Assembly: GCF_020991455.1 (NCBI RefSeq)
Contig: NZ_JAJMOX010000012.1
Span: 177,487 to 241,486, forward strand
Direction: 5' to 3'
Length of the DNA stretch: 64,000 nt
DNA from: Flavobacterium sp. JAS
GTDB taxonomy: Bacteria > Bacteroidota > Bacteroidia > Flavobacteriales > Flavobacteriaceae
Shown: one piece after another, positions 8,438 to 18,800 of the stretch
Layout: each line of letters opens with the position of its first letter
Numbering within the stretch: the stretch's first letter is position 1
Made by a program: the position numbers and the translations under genes
The notes under the pieces: model-generated
The model's input: only the letters and a program-made list of their open reading frames with translations
Databases searched by the model: none
Told to the model about the DNA's origin: nothing

Positions 8438-11065
8438 ATGAAAATCAATAACAAAAGACTAGTACAGGTTGAGTCATTTTTATCCCGTATTACATTTTTA
8501 TTTTTTGTTTTAGTAGCCTGCCCTTTATTGGGGCAGGTAAAACAAAAAAAGATGCTTCAGGAATCCGACTATCATCTGTGGCACACACTGCAATCTGAAA
8601 ATATTTCTGAAAACGGAAATTGGATAAGTTACAAACTAGTTTATCCAAATGGTAAAGACACTCTTTTTGTTAGAAATACAAAACTGGACATACAGTATGT
8701 TTTTCCAAATGCATTTAATGGAAGTTTCAATAGGGAAGAAAGCTTCGCTTGCATTACTCCAATAGCAGGATTGCAAATACTTAATTTAAAAACTGGCAAG
8801 TCGCATACTTACCCTGGAATAACCCAATACAAATACACAAAGAATAAAGAATATATAATTACATACAGCAAAGCTGGAAATGCTTCTCTGGAAATAAAAA
8901 AATCCTCAGGATTAACAATAATGAAAATTGATAATGTTCGCGAATATAAAATAGCTCCACAAGAAAATGCTGTTATGTTTTCTGATGGCCATCGCATCGG
9001 ATTTATAACTTTAACTGACAAACTGGAAAAGACTATCATTGTTGAAAAGTCCGAAAATTCATTTTTTAATTTAACGTGGCAAAGCAATGGAAATGCTGTT
9101 GCCTTTTTACAAAAAAAAGATGATCTCGGTGAAAACAATTTATTTTTCTTTAACCTTAAAAATAATAAGCTTTTTGAATTCGATTCCGAAAAACTTTTAA
9201 ACCTTAAAAGTGATATCACAATTAGTCCTACAGTGACGACTAAATTGACAATATCTGATGATGGACAGCGTGTTTTCTTTGGAGTAAAAAAACGGGAATA
9301 TAATTATTCCGTAATTGATTCAACACAAGTACAAATATGGAATGCCTCTGATAAGTTATTGTATTCGCAGCGAGAAGAAATTGGGCAATGGGATAAAGTA
9401 GCCAAGCTTGCTGTTTGGTTTCCTTATGAAGATAAATTCAAACAAATAACGAGTAATCAACTTCCTAAAGTAATCCTGGCTGGACACCAAAAGTTTGCTA
9501 TCACATTTAATCCGTGGCAATATGAACCCCAGTACAAACAGCAGGGAGATATCGACCTCAGCTTAACCGATCTAATATCAGGGGATTCAATTAGAATATT
9601 GGCCAAACATTCTGGAAATAAAAATCATACTATTATATCCCCAGAAGGTAATTTCATAACATATTTTAAAGATCAGAAGTGGTGGGTATATGATATGTTG
9701 AAAAAGATTCACATTAACTGCTCAGCCAATATTAACCAGCCTCTATTTGACCAAAATTATAACTCAGCAGGTGAAGTTCCTGCATATGGAATTTTAGGCT
9801 GGACAAAAAATGACTCTTCACTATTGCTTTATGATCAATTTGACATCTGGGAAGTTTCTCCCGATGGCAGAACAGCTAAAAGATTAACACACGGCAGAGA
9901 AAAAAACATACAATTCAGGATAGCAAAACAGCAGCATGAAAATTTTAAAACAGAAAACTACAATGGTTTCTATGCTGTAGAAATTGATCTCGACCATGCA
10001 TTAATTCTTCAGGCAAAAAACAATGAAAAAAGCGGTTATTTTATTTGGAATAAAACCGATGCGGAAAAGCCTCTGGTTTTTAATAAAATGAAAAATAGCT
10101 ATCTGATGAAATCTTCAAAAGGAGAAAGTTATATTTTTCAGCAGCAGAGTTATGAAAAAGCTCCTTCACTCTGGTTTAAAAAAGATAAAAAAAGCAGTAA
10201 TAGGTTAATTGTTCAAAGCAATAGACAGCAGAAAGATTTTTATTGGGGTAAGGCTGAAAAAATTCATTATTCTAACAAAAATGGAACATCTTTAACAGGC
10301 GCACTTTTTTATCCTGCTAATTATAATCCCGCTAAGAAATATCCCTTAATAGTCAGCATCTATGAATTAAAATCTCAGGAATTTTATCAATATGTTAATC
10401 CCACTTTGTATTCTGATACAGGATTTAACGTAACGAATTATACCGCTCAAGGCTATTTCGTTTTGTGCCCTGATATTATATACGAAATTGGGAATCCCGT
10501 TATTTCTGCAGTAGATTGTGTTCTTTCAGCAACTCAGTCTGTAATCGACAAAGGTATTATTCAAAAAGATAAGATAGGTTTGATAGGCCACTCTTTTGGA
10601 GGTTATGAAACTAATTTTATAATTACCCAAACCAACTTATTTGCAGCTGCAGTATCTGGTGCAGGTGTGGCAGATTTAACAAGCTGGTATTTAACAATTG
10701 GATGGAATACTGGTACTCCTGAAATATGGCGTTTTGAAAATCAGCAATGGCGTATGGGAAAATCACTTTTTGAAGATAAACAGGCATACAGCCGTAACTC
10801 TCCATTGGAATTTGCACAAAACATTCAAACTCCATTACTCTCCTGGACAGGCAAGCAGGATAGGCAAGTGCATTGGCATCAAAGTATAGAATTTTACTTA
10901 GCATTGCGAAGACTGCAAAAAGAGCATATTTTATTAGTGTATCCTCAGGAAAAGCATGTTATAATGAATCCAAAGGATCAGGAAGATCTCAGCAATCATA
11001 TTAAACAGTGGTTCGATTATCATCTGCAGAATAAAAGCCTTCCCTCTTGGGTTAGTTATAAATAA
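8438..11065 (+). CDS. S9 prolyl oligopeptidase-family serine peptidase
   Basis: An 875-aa protein. The N-terminal segment (about 10-33, ending GQVKQKK) is a signal peptide or membrane anchor. An irregular beta-propeller-like region runs to about residue 610, followed by the alpha/beta-hydrolase peptidase domain. The catalytic Ser lies in GHSFGG (Ser719), the Asp in KQDRQV (Asp808) and the His in EKHV (His840). S9 enzymes cut short peptides, often after proline or with exo/dipeptidyl specificity. Here it closes the SusC-SusD operon and could process imported or surface-bound peptides in the periplasm. It is longer than most DPP-IV types. Specificity cannot be read from sequence. Confidence 0.88.
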   Translation: MKINNKRLVQVESFLSRITFLFFVLVACPLLGQVKQKKMLQESDYHLWHTLQSENISENGNWISYKLVYPNGKDTLFVRNTKLDIQYVFPNAFNGSFNREESFACITPIAGLQILNLKTGKSHTYPGITQYKYTKNKEYIITYSKAGNASLEIKKSSGLTIMKIDNVREYKIAPQENAVMFSDGHRIGFITLTDKLEKTIIVEKSENSFFNLTWQSNGNAVAFLQKKDDLGENNLFFFNLKNNKLFEFDSEKLLNLKSDITISPTVTTKLTISDDGQRVFFGVKKREYNYSVIDSTQVQIWNASDKLLYSQREEIGQWDKVAKLAVWFPYEDKFKQITSNQLPKVILAGHQKFAITFNPWQYEPQYKQQGDIDLSLTDLISGDSIRILAKHSGNKNHTIISPEGNFITYFKDQKWWVYDMLKKIHINCSANINQPLFDQNYNSAGEVPAYGILGWTKNDSSLLLYDQFDIWEVSPDGRTAKRLTHGREKNIQFRIAKQQHENFKTENYNGFYAVEIDLDHALILQAKNNEKSGYFIWNKTDAEKPLVFNKMKNSYLMKSSKGESYIFQQQSYEKAPSLWFKKDKKSSNRLIVQSNRQQKDFYWGKAEKIHYSNKNGTSLTGALFYPANYNPAKKYPLIVSIYELKSQEFYQYVNPTLYSDTGFNVTNYTAQGYFVLCPDIIYEIGNPVISAVDCVLSATQSVIDKGIIQKDKIGLIGHSFGGYETNFIITQTNLFAAAVSGAGVADLTSWYLTIGWNTGTPEIWRFENQQWRMGKSLFEDKQAYSRNSPLEFAQNIQTPLLSWTGKQDRQVHWHQSIEFYLALRRLQKEHILLVYPQEKHVIMNPKDQEDLSNHIKQWFDYHLQNKSLPSWVSYK

Positions 11066-11067
11066 AA

Positions 11068-11103
11068 ACAATGCAGTTCTTTATAAAAATAGAACTGCAT
11101 TGT
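11068..11103. terminator. Convergent stem-loop after S9 peptidase
   Basis: A perfect 13-bp stem (ACAATGCAGTTCT and its complement, 10-nt loop) lies between the convergent ends of the S9 gene and the DUF6520-like gene. It lacks a strong T-run on either side, so it may be a processing or 3'-end-stabilising hairpin. Confidence 0.65.
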
Positions 11104-11139
11104 AAATGAACCTAACATTCTAGTCAAGCCCTTTAAAGA

Positions 11140-11409
11140 TTAGTTTAATTTGTATAAGACTTTGTTACAAGTAGTACCACTGGCATTCAAACCAAAAACT
11201 TGTTGATTTGTGTCCTCAATGGTACAAATTTCACTCCCTTGATTGTTACAATCAATTGATTCAGAACATGGATTCGGATTATTGATGTATCCTTGTTCAG
11301 GCGCACTTACATTAGTTGCTTTGCCATTTGGACTTGAGGCAAAAGCACCTGCAATTGCAAGGGCAAACGCTGCCACAGGCAAAAGCTTTTTCACATTTAA
11401 TGTTTTCAT
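11140..11409 (-). CDS. DUF6520-like small secreted Cys-containing peptide
   Basis: An 89-aa precursor. It has a signal peptide (KKLLPVAAFALAIAGAFAS) and a small mature part with four cysteines (in NPCSES, IDCNN, EICTI and TTCNK). This matches the small Flavobacteriia DUF6520-type peptides, which often sit next to MauE/DoxX-like membrane proteins. Here the MauE-like gene lies directly upstream on the same strand (11497-13017). The four cysteines could form two disulfides, with the MauE-like partner as an oxidising or reducing factor; that link is inferred. Function of the family is unknown. Confidence 0.75.
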   Translation of the reverse strand: MKTLNVKKLLPVAAFALAIAGAFASSPNGKATNVSAPEQGYINNPNPCSESIDCNNQGSEICTIEDTNQQVFGLNASGTTCNKVLYKLN

Positions 11410-11496
11410 GATAATAAAAATTAAATTAAAAAAATATCTACTTTTTTTACAGGTGTTCGATTACATTCCTGATACTGAGCGCTAAGTATATGATAA

Positions 11497-13017
11497 TCAT
11501 AATTCACTTTTGTAATGCTGTAAGAGTGAATTACTAAGTTGATAACAAACTATATAATTACCAATAAGAGCATAAAGGTAATTCTCATGAACAATAATGT
11601 TTCTTATTTTTTGGTCTCCGATATTATAAACATAAAAGCTCGAAACATAAGAAGCATCATTCAAATCATAAACATCAACAGTACTTGCCTGGTTCCATAA
11701 ATCTTTCGACTCATATAATCCATGAACTGGCGAGTAAATAAAAAGAAGGTTTTTATATACTGTACTGGCTTTGTTAACGATAATCGGAGGTGCCGACATT
11801 TTCTTTTGATTCCTACTTGTAATGTTGGAAATTTTAATTTGTGCCTGACTTGTAGTATCTATAGTTTTTCCTATATATTTTAAGTCAAGGGAATCATTAG
11901 CTACCACGAATTCATTCCGATATAAATAAACATAAACGATACGTTTTATCTTTGGGCTGTAATGCAGCATGCCATCTGTATCAAAAACTCCATCAATTTG
12001 TTTCTGCAAAAGTTTTGGATTTAATTTTACTTTTTGATTCTTTCCCAGAAAGATGGATCCAATTACATTCTCATTACTTTTTATGGCTTGTCCTCTAAAG
12101 GCCATAGTAAGAGAATCAATTGGGGTTATTAATGAGAAGAAAGCTTTTTGATTCATAAATAACGATGCTTTCCAATCTGAGATTTTTCCCCTAAATAGGC
12201 AAGGGACATTTCCATCGGCAACAAAAAAGTAGGGTGCTGAAATATTAATTTTGACGGCTTTAAATTTAAAATCACTCTTATCCAACTCTATTTTAAATGA
12301 TGTTTTCTTTTGCAAAACGCTATCGAATGACACGAGATGTAACGGCGCAGTATTATTTCCTAAGTATAAATTTTCATTTACTGCTCCAGCAAAATAATAC
12401 GAATTATAAAGAAGATCAACTTCACTCCTTTTCACCGCCTGATGATGAGGAAATCGGCGTACAAAATTGTTCCTATGATGCATTATATTTTCAGATGAAA
12501 TAAACAAAACAGTCACTAAGCCAACACTAAAAAAAATCGAAAGGGCAAAAGAACTGGCAAGAACAGCGGGTTTTGAAATAAAAGATGTCTTAGACACCCT
12601 ACTGGCCGATATCAGGATACCCGCTGCTGCCAGCATTATGAAAACCAAATTAAAAAAGAAATGTTCCTTCCATCCCATTTTTTCCAAAATCCCGCCACAA
12701 GAACATGGAATAAAAGAGCTGTAATTTAAAATAATATAGATGTATGATGTAAACATGACCATCAAGCTAAAAGATGCAAAAAGACTGATTAATCTCCATC
12801 TTTTCAATAAAATAAATAATGCTATAAGTAATTCAATCATCGGTATCATCCAGGCAATTGATCCGGCAAAAGCACTTAATAAAGGAGACTGTCCCAATTG
12901 AACCTGAAAATTTTCAAAATCAAGCAATTTACTTACTGCTGCGTAAACAAATAGAATCATATATGATAAACAAATCATGTCAAGAATTATACTTTTTATT
13001 GCTGCACTAAGTTTCAT
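11497..13017 (-). CDS. MauE/DoxX-type membrane protein with periplasmic propeller-like domain
   Basis: A 506-aa protein. The N-terminal about 165 residues hold four to five membrane helices with a Cys-x-Cys motif (IPCSCGG, Cys105 and Cys107), typical of MauE-like redox membrane proteins. A further helix at about 150-175 precedes a 330-residue soluble part made of repeated beta strands (for example NLLFIYSPVHGLYESKDLW and YLYALIGNYIVCYQ). That part resembles a beta-propeller or surface-exposed sensor. The gene is just upstream of the Cys-containing DUF6520-like peptide on the same strand, suggesting a shared role in thiol chemistry of that peptide. Family assignment of the membrane part is good; the function of the soluble part is not known. 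Confidence 0.75.
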   Translation of the reverse strand: MKLSAAIKSIILDMICLSYMILFVYAAVSKLLDFENFQVQLGQSPLLSAFAGSIAWMIPMIELLIALFILLKRWRLISLFASFSLMVMFTSYIYIILNYSSFIPCSCGGILEKMGWKEHFFFNLVFIMLAAAGILISASRVSKTSFISKPAVLASSFALSIFFSVGLVTVLFISSENIMHHRNNFVRRFPHHQAVKRSEVDLLYNSYYFAGAVNENLYLGNNTAPLHLVSFDSVLQKKTSFKIELDKSDFKFKAVKINISAPYFFVADGNVPCLFRGKISDWKASLFMNQKAFFSLITPIDSLTMAFRGQAIKSNENVIGSIFLGKNQKVKLNPKLLQKQIDGVFDTDGMLHYSPKIKRIVYVYLYRNEFVVANDSLDLKYIGKTIDTTSQAQIKISNITSRNQKKMSAPPIIVNKASTVYKNLLFIYSPVHGLYESKDLWNQASTVDVYDLNDASYVSSFYVYNIGDQKIRNIIVHENYLYALIGNYIVCYQLSNSLLQHYKSEL

Positions 13018-13678
13018 GATTTCTCATTTTTAGTTAATGATTTAATAATTTTTCACTTATTTGGATTTTCGCAATATTTACAATTTCCTACCTTGGCAGA
13101 CATATTGGAATCCATTATCAAGAAATTTGATTATTTTTAAGTTGCATTGATTTCCAGATAAAAGCATAGGCCAAAATTACAACAGCCTAATTGAGAAAGA
13201 AACATCAAAAACACGCCAAAAAACATCAAAACCATGCCATTTTCACTTTAAAAAATTTCTTTATATACTAATAATATAAATAATGTATTATTAATACATT
13301 GGCTACAGTTAGTTTCGTTTGCATTTCTACAGATACAAATTTACCGTTGTAATTTTGAACGCTTGCTGTCAAAATCAAGCCAAAATCTTTAAAAAACAGG
13401 CTTTTTTCATAAATTAAGAAATAATTTTCTTACAATTTGTTTGTTTCTCATAAAAAAATGGTATTAAACATCTGATTTTTAATTTTCTAAAGTTGTTTAT
13501 TTTAAACAAAATTACACTACCCTTTTTAGTTACTTGTTATCCAAAACAGGCCAAAATTTTTCCAAAACAGGCTTTTTTAGTTAAAGTTTTAAAATGATAA
13601 CCGGTCTTTTAATAAAATGAATCTTTAATCATTTTATTAACAATAAAAATTTAAATCAGAAAAAAATCAAAGCAAAAT
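13018..13678. other. Repeat-rich non-coding region
   Basis: No gene is seen. The region holds a 19-bp palindrome (AATGTATTATTAATACATT, 13282-13300). It also holds several short direct repeats: paired catcaaaa-cc/gcc units near 13205-13245, and three copies of AAAACAGGC (near 13397, 13543 and 13564), twice associated with GCCAAAAT. Such iteron-like repeats next to mobilization genes suggest an old replication or transfer region, but they could also be simple promoter-region repeats. Confidence 0.45.
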
Positions 13679-13778
13679 ATTGGACACATCCAGAGAAGTG
13701 CGCATAATGACTTTTTCTCGTTCCTCTAAAAAGCCACCCTTCGGGACTTATAGCACTTCAACTGTCCGATTGTCCAAT
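13679..13778. other. Nested inverted repeats upstream of mob genes
   Basis: Outer arms ATTGGACA (13679-13686) and TGTCCAAT (13771-13778) enclose inner arms GAAGTGC (13695-13701) and GCACTTC (13753-13759). The 100-bp unit could extrude as a cruciform or be a folded RNA. It lies about 270 bp before MobC, in the place where transfer-origin structures are often found. Confidence 0.5.
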
Positions 13779-13942
13779 TAAATACTGCTTTCTTTTTTTC
13801 CTTTTTCTTTTTTAAATATTTATTCATTCTACTGTCTGTATTCATCATAGGTAAATTTTACTCATCAAAATTTCTAAGATTCTCATTAAATTAGTCACTG
13901 GCTTTAAAAAAATCTCCAAAGATGTCCACGTTCCTGACATCA

Positions 13943-13979
13943 GCAAGATGAACGGTTGTTTAACAACCGCCTATCTTGC
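13943..13979. other. Candidate oriT hairpin
   Basis: GCAAGAT (13943-13949) pairs with ATCTTGC (13973-13979), and inside them CGGTTGTT (13953-13960) pairs perfectly with AACAACCG (13962-13969), leaving a single-base tip. A two-step hairpin about 70 bp upstream of MobC and the relaxase is the expected form and place of a transfer origin. The nick site is not identifiable by eye. Confidence 0.5.
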
Positions 13980-14050
13980 CACCCTTTGCCTCGGAACTCG
14001 GCGGTGGAGAAACTTAAAAGCAAAGAGTTTGATAACAATGAAAATGAAAG

Positions 14051-14443
14051 ATGATGAAAAGAGAAAATTCAAACAGGACACGAATCGTGGGACTGCGATT
14101 CACTCCTTTGGAGTATGCCGAACTGGAAAAAAGATTCAGAGCAAGCACCTGTCGAAAATTAAGTGACCACATCAGAAGCCACTTATTCAACAAACCCATT
14201 GTCGCCACCTACAGAAACCAGTCTTTAGACGAACTGATGGAAGAGACAGCCGTTCTTACTTCCGAATTACGGGCAATCGGCAATAATATAAATCAGATTG
14301 CCAGAAAGATAAACACACTCAACACGGTTCCCGATTTCAAAGGGCATCTTTATCTGTTCGAGATCCAGAGAAAAAGACTTTTTGATAAAATGGAAGAGGT
14401 CTCAGGCCACACCCAGAAAATAGCAGAAAAATGGTTGCAGTGA
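14051..14443 (+). CDS. mobC: MobC-like relaxosome accessory protein
   Basis: A 130-aa protein. The ribbon-helix-helix-like N-terminus (about 8-55) contains RIVGLRFTPLEYAELEKRF followed by SDHIRSHLF. The C-terminal helical part has ELRAIGNNINQIARKIN, the usual MobC signature. MobC proteins bind oriT and help the relaxase melt and nick DNA. Its stop overlaps the relaxase start by 13 bp, so the two are translated together. A hairpin fitting oriT lies just upstream. Length is normal for Bacteroidota mobilizable elements. Confidence 0.9.
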   Translation: MMKRENSNRTRIVGLRFTPLEYAELEKRFRASTCRKLSDHIRSHLFNKPIVATYRNQSLDELMEETAVLTSELRAIGNNINQIARKINTLNTVPDFKGHLYLFEIQRKRLFDKMEEVSGHTQKIAEKWLQ

Positions 14444-15672
14444 TAAAAACAAGCTCGTCCATAAGAGGCATTCTGAATTACAACGAAAATAAAGTTATTA
14501 TCGGAAAAGCTGAATGCATCAGTGCTGTGAATTATCCGCTGGAACTAGAAAAACTGAGTTTCACTTCAAAATTAAACCGCTTCATAAAACTGGCACAACT
14601 CAATACCAATGCGAAGCGAAACACAGTGCATATCTCTCTCAACTTTGATTCTTCGGAGAATCATTCGAAAGAAAAAATGGCTGAAATTGCAGATACTTAC
14701 ATGGAAAAACTAGGGTTCGGCAGACAGCCTTATCTGGTATATCAGCATTATGATGCGGGGCATCCACATTGTCATATTGTAACAAACAATATTCAGAGAG
14801 ACGGAAAAAGAATCGATCTGCATTTATTAGGCATCAGAAAATCAGAACCTGCCCGAAAAGAAATTGAAGAAATGTTTGGACTTGTAAAAGCCGAAGGAAG
14901 AAAACCGAAAGAACAATTTTCGTTAAATCCCATAGATGTCGGCAGAGTCCAATACGGAAAAGTAGAGTCCAAAAAGGCGATCAATTCAGTTTTAAACAAG
15001 GTTTTGTTTGATTACAAGTATTCAAGCCTGCCTGAACTCAACGCGGTTTTAAATCTTTATAATGTCCATGCTGACAGAGGAAGCGAGGACTCGAGAGTTT
15101 TTAAAAACAACGGACTGCTTTACAAGATACTTGAAATAGATAGCAAACCAGTTGGGATCCCAATTAAGGCAAGCGACTTTTACAGCAAACCGACTTTGAA
15201 ATTTCTAGAAGAAAGATTTAAAATTAATGCTACAAAAAAAGAGCTACATGAAAGACATGTAAGATCCATAATTAGAGAGACTTTCATTAATGAAACATTT
15301 AAATCTCTGGAAGAGTTAGCAGAAAAATTAAAAAAGCAAAGCATTACTACGATTTTAAGAAAGAGCAAGGATGGACAGCTTTATGGAATTACTTTTGTAG
15401 ATCACAAAACCAAATGCGTTTTTAACGGAAGCAGTCTAGGAAAGCAGTACAGTGCAAAAGGAATTTTGGAACGTTGCGAGCTAAATGTGAATCAGCATGA
15501 GAAACATTATCAGAAATCGAAAATATTCTTTCCAGAAAACATTCAAAATGTGGAAGTAAATCAGTTAAAAATTAATCCAATTGATATTTTATTGCATGTC
15601 GATAATACCATTGATTATGTTCCAAAACAATTTAAACAAAAGAAGAAACGTAGAATAAAAAGAGGGATTTAA
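14431..15672 (+). CDS. Relaxase/mobilization nuclease (MobA type, MOBP-like)
   Basis: A 413-aa protein with the relaxase fold in the first about 200 residues. A candidate nicking Tyr (Tyr17 in LNYNENKV) is followed by the metal-binding triad HPHCH (His111, His113, His115), then the basic KRIDLHLLG segment. The C-terminal half is helical and ends in a very basic KQKKKRRIKRG tail. It would cut and covalently hold one strand at oriT so the element can be mobilized by a co-resident conjugation system. No type IV secretion or coupling-protein genes are present, so the element would be mobilizable rather than self-transmissible. It appears intact. Confidence 0.92.
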   Translation: MVAVIKTSSSIRGILNYNENKVIIGKAECISAVNYPLELEKLSFTSKLNRFIKLAQLNTNAKRNTVHISLNFDSSENHSKEKMAEIADTYMEKLGFGRQPYLVYQHYDAGHPHCHIVTNNIQRDGKRIDLHLLGIRKSEPARKEIEEMFGLVKAEGRKPKEQFSLNPIDVGRVQYGKVESKKAINSVLNKVLFDYKYSSLPELNAVLNLYNVHADRGSEDSRVFKNNGLLYKILEIDSKPVGIPIKASDFYSKPTLKFLEERFKINATKKELHERHVRSIIRETFINETFKSLEELAEKLKKQSITTILRKSKDGQLYGITFVDHKTKCVFNGSSLGKQYSAKGILERCELNVNQHEKHYQKSKIFFPENIQNVEVNQLKINPIDILLHVDNTIDYVPKQFKQKKKRRIKRGI

Positions 15673-15818
15673 AAAGAGTTATAAGTCTATAGTACTTCCA
15701 CAGTTTTGTCTTCTATTTTGTTGGTACATCTAACTTAGAGCTATTCGATTTTTAAATAGGTTATTTTAATAAAATCATCTACTTTTAGCATCTAGACTGA
15801 TCTTAAATCAAATCCTGA

Positions 15819-18800
15819 ATGAAGTTTAACGAAGATTCCCGAGTAAAAATACCTGCAATATTACACTTGATGCGATTAGGGTATAAATACATACCTCTTA
15901 ATGAACAAAATAGGATTGAAGATAATAATATCTTCCCTTCTATTTTCATTCCAAAAATTGCAGTATTAAATGGAATTTCTGAACAGGAAGCACAACGTTT
16001 ATTAGATGAAATCAACTTAGAACTAGATTATGAAGACCTTGGTAAGAAGTTTTATGAACGGTTAACTTCTACTTCTGGACTTAAACTAATTGATTTTGAA
16101 AAATTCGACAATAATGACTTTCATATTACCACTGAATTAACTTGTAAAACGGGTGATGAAGAATTCCGACCTGATATCACTGTTTTAATAAACGGAATGC
16201 CATTGGCTTTTATTGAGGTAAAAAAACCGCATAACAAAGAAGGTGTCATTGCAGAAAGAACTCGAATAAATACACGTTTTAAAAACAAACATTTTAGACG
16301 TTTTGCTAACATTACGCAATTACTGCTCTTCTCCAATAACATGGAATACGAAGATGGTATAGTTGAACCTATTTTTGGAGCTTTCTATGCCACGCCGGCT
16401 TATGATCAAGTTCATTTCAATTATTTCAGAGAAGATGTTGATTATCCTGTAATCGAAAAGCAGAAAGAAATTGACGAAAAAATAGAAAACGAACTATTGA
16501 AGGATAACAACCTAATTGTTATTAAAAACAGCCCCGAATACATTACTAATAAGCAGACAAACACCCCAACTAACCGTATTCTAACATCTCTGTTTAGTAA
16601 AGAACGCTTAAAATTCATATTGCAATATGCTATTGTGTATGTAGAAGAAGAGGTAACAGGTAAAATAGCATACCAAAAGCACATCATGCGCTATCCTCAG
16701 TTATTTGCCACAAAAGCTATTGCTACAAAATTAGAGGCAGGACAAAACAAAGGAATTATTTGGCATACTCAGGGTTCTGGAAAAACAGCATTGGCATACT
16801 ACAATGTAAAGCATCTAACAGATTACTATGCCAAAAAACAGATCATTCCTAAATTCTACTTTATTGTCGATCGTTTGGATTTATTGATTCAGGCATCAAG
16901 TGAATTTGCCAACAGAGGCTTAAAAGTAAAACAGGTTAATTCCAAACAAGATTTTATAGCTGACCTTAAAGTCGTTGGTGCTATCCACAACGATAGTGGC
17001 GTTCAGGAAATAACTGTGGTCAATATTCAGAAATTTTCTGAAGATGCAATTGGCATTAGTAATATCAATTACGATATCAACATACAGCGAGTATATTTCT
17101 TAGATGAAGCGCACAGAAGTTACAATCCTAAAGGTAATTATTTAGCCAATCTGATTAACTCTGATCGTTCTGCTGTAATTATTGCTTTAACAGGCACGCC
17201 TTTATTAAAAGAAGTTGCTAAAGAATATGATTCTAAAATGTTGTTTGGTAATTATTTTCACAAATATTACTACAACATGTCTATTGCCGATGGTTATACC
17301 CTACGTCTGATTCGTGAACAGATTGAAGGTAACTTCAAAATGGAAATGAAAGACATAATGGATCAGATTAAAGTATTGCAAGGCGATATTAGTACACGTA
17401 AAATTTATGCACATCCAAAATTTGTGGAGCCCTTATTAAAATATATTACAAATGACATAATTAAATTTAGGCGCGATGAGCAAGATGCCTCTTTAGGTGG
17501 AATGGTAGTATGTGATTCAGCCGATCAGGCCAAAGAATTGTTTAGTTTGTTTCAGGAAAAATACGGTTATCAGGAAACCGATGCCAGTATTTTGATGGCG
17601 GCTGAACCGCCAACTAAATATGGAAATCATGACGAACCTGTTTTAACAGCAGCTTTAATATTGCATGATGAAAATGATAAAACTGTTCGTAAGGAATTAA
17701 TCAAGACTTATAAAAAGGGAAAAGTTGATTTACTATTCGTGTATAATATGTTGCTCACTGGTTTTGATGCCAAACGATTAAAGAAACTATATCTTGCCCG
17801 TGTGATTCAGGATCATAATTTACTGCAGACACTAACCCGCGTTAATCGTCCGTACAAAAAGTACCAATACGGCTACGTAGTAGATTTTGCGGATATCTCT
17901 AAAGCCTTTGATCGTACCAATAAAATGTATTTTGATGAATTGCAGGAGCAATTGGGTGACGAAATGGAAATGTATTCGTACTTATTTAAATCACAAGATG
18001 AAATTCAGCGGGAAATTCAGGAAATCAAAGAAACCTTATTTCATTACGATACACAGAATCGGGAATTATTCTCCCAGCAGATTGCACAATTAACTGATAA
18101 AAAGGAGTTATTGCGTTTGATTAAAGCTTTGCGTACTGCCAAAGAATTGAAAAACATTATTGCAGTAAATGGATACGAAGCTTTAGACGGCATTGCTGAT
18201 TTTGATATTTGGAACCGATTATTACTGGAAGCACAAAACCGATTGGATAATCTTAATTTTGTGGAGAGTATCGGAAACGAAGAAGCTTCTGCCAATTTAT
18301 TAAACACCGCCTTAGAGGAGGTTATTTTTCAATTCATCAAAGTAGATGAAAGCGAATTGGTACTGGCTGATGAATTCAAAAACATTTTGCGAAAAACTAG
18401 AGAATCATTGCAGACCAATTTTGATCAGTTTGATCCACAATTTGTAAGTTTGCGCGAAGAATTGGAGCGTATATTCAAAAAGAAAAATTTAAGCGAGGTC
18501 ACACAGGCCGATATGATAGAAAATATGCATTTACTGCAAAAGATCTACGACCGTGCCAAAGAACTCAACCGCAAGAATGCTTTACTAAAAGCGAAATACG
18601 AGAACGACGAAAAATATACCCGTATTCACAAAAGACTAAATGAAAAAGGAACATTGAATGCAAAAGAAATGCAGTTGCACAAAGCCTTAATGCAGGTCAA
18701 GCAACAAGTTGACATTAAACTCGAAGGACAGGAAGACTTGATGAAAAACGAAGCCTTCTTTAAACGTTACCTGCTCCAGTTAGTAGTACAGGAATTTAAA

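Noticed and set aside
13948..14166. Plus-strand frame of 72 codons before MobC
   Set aside because: It overlaps the oriT-like hairpin and the MobC start in another frame, and its sequence has no protein-like pattern.
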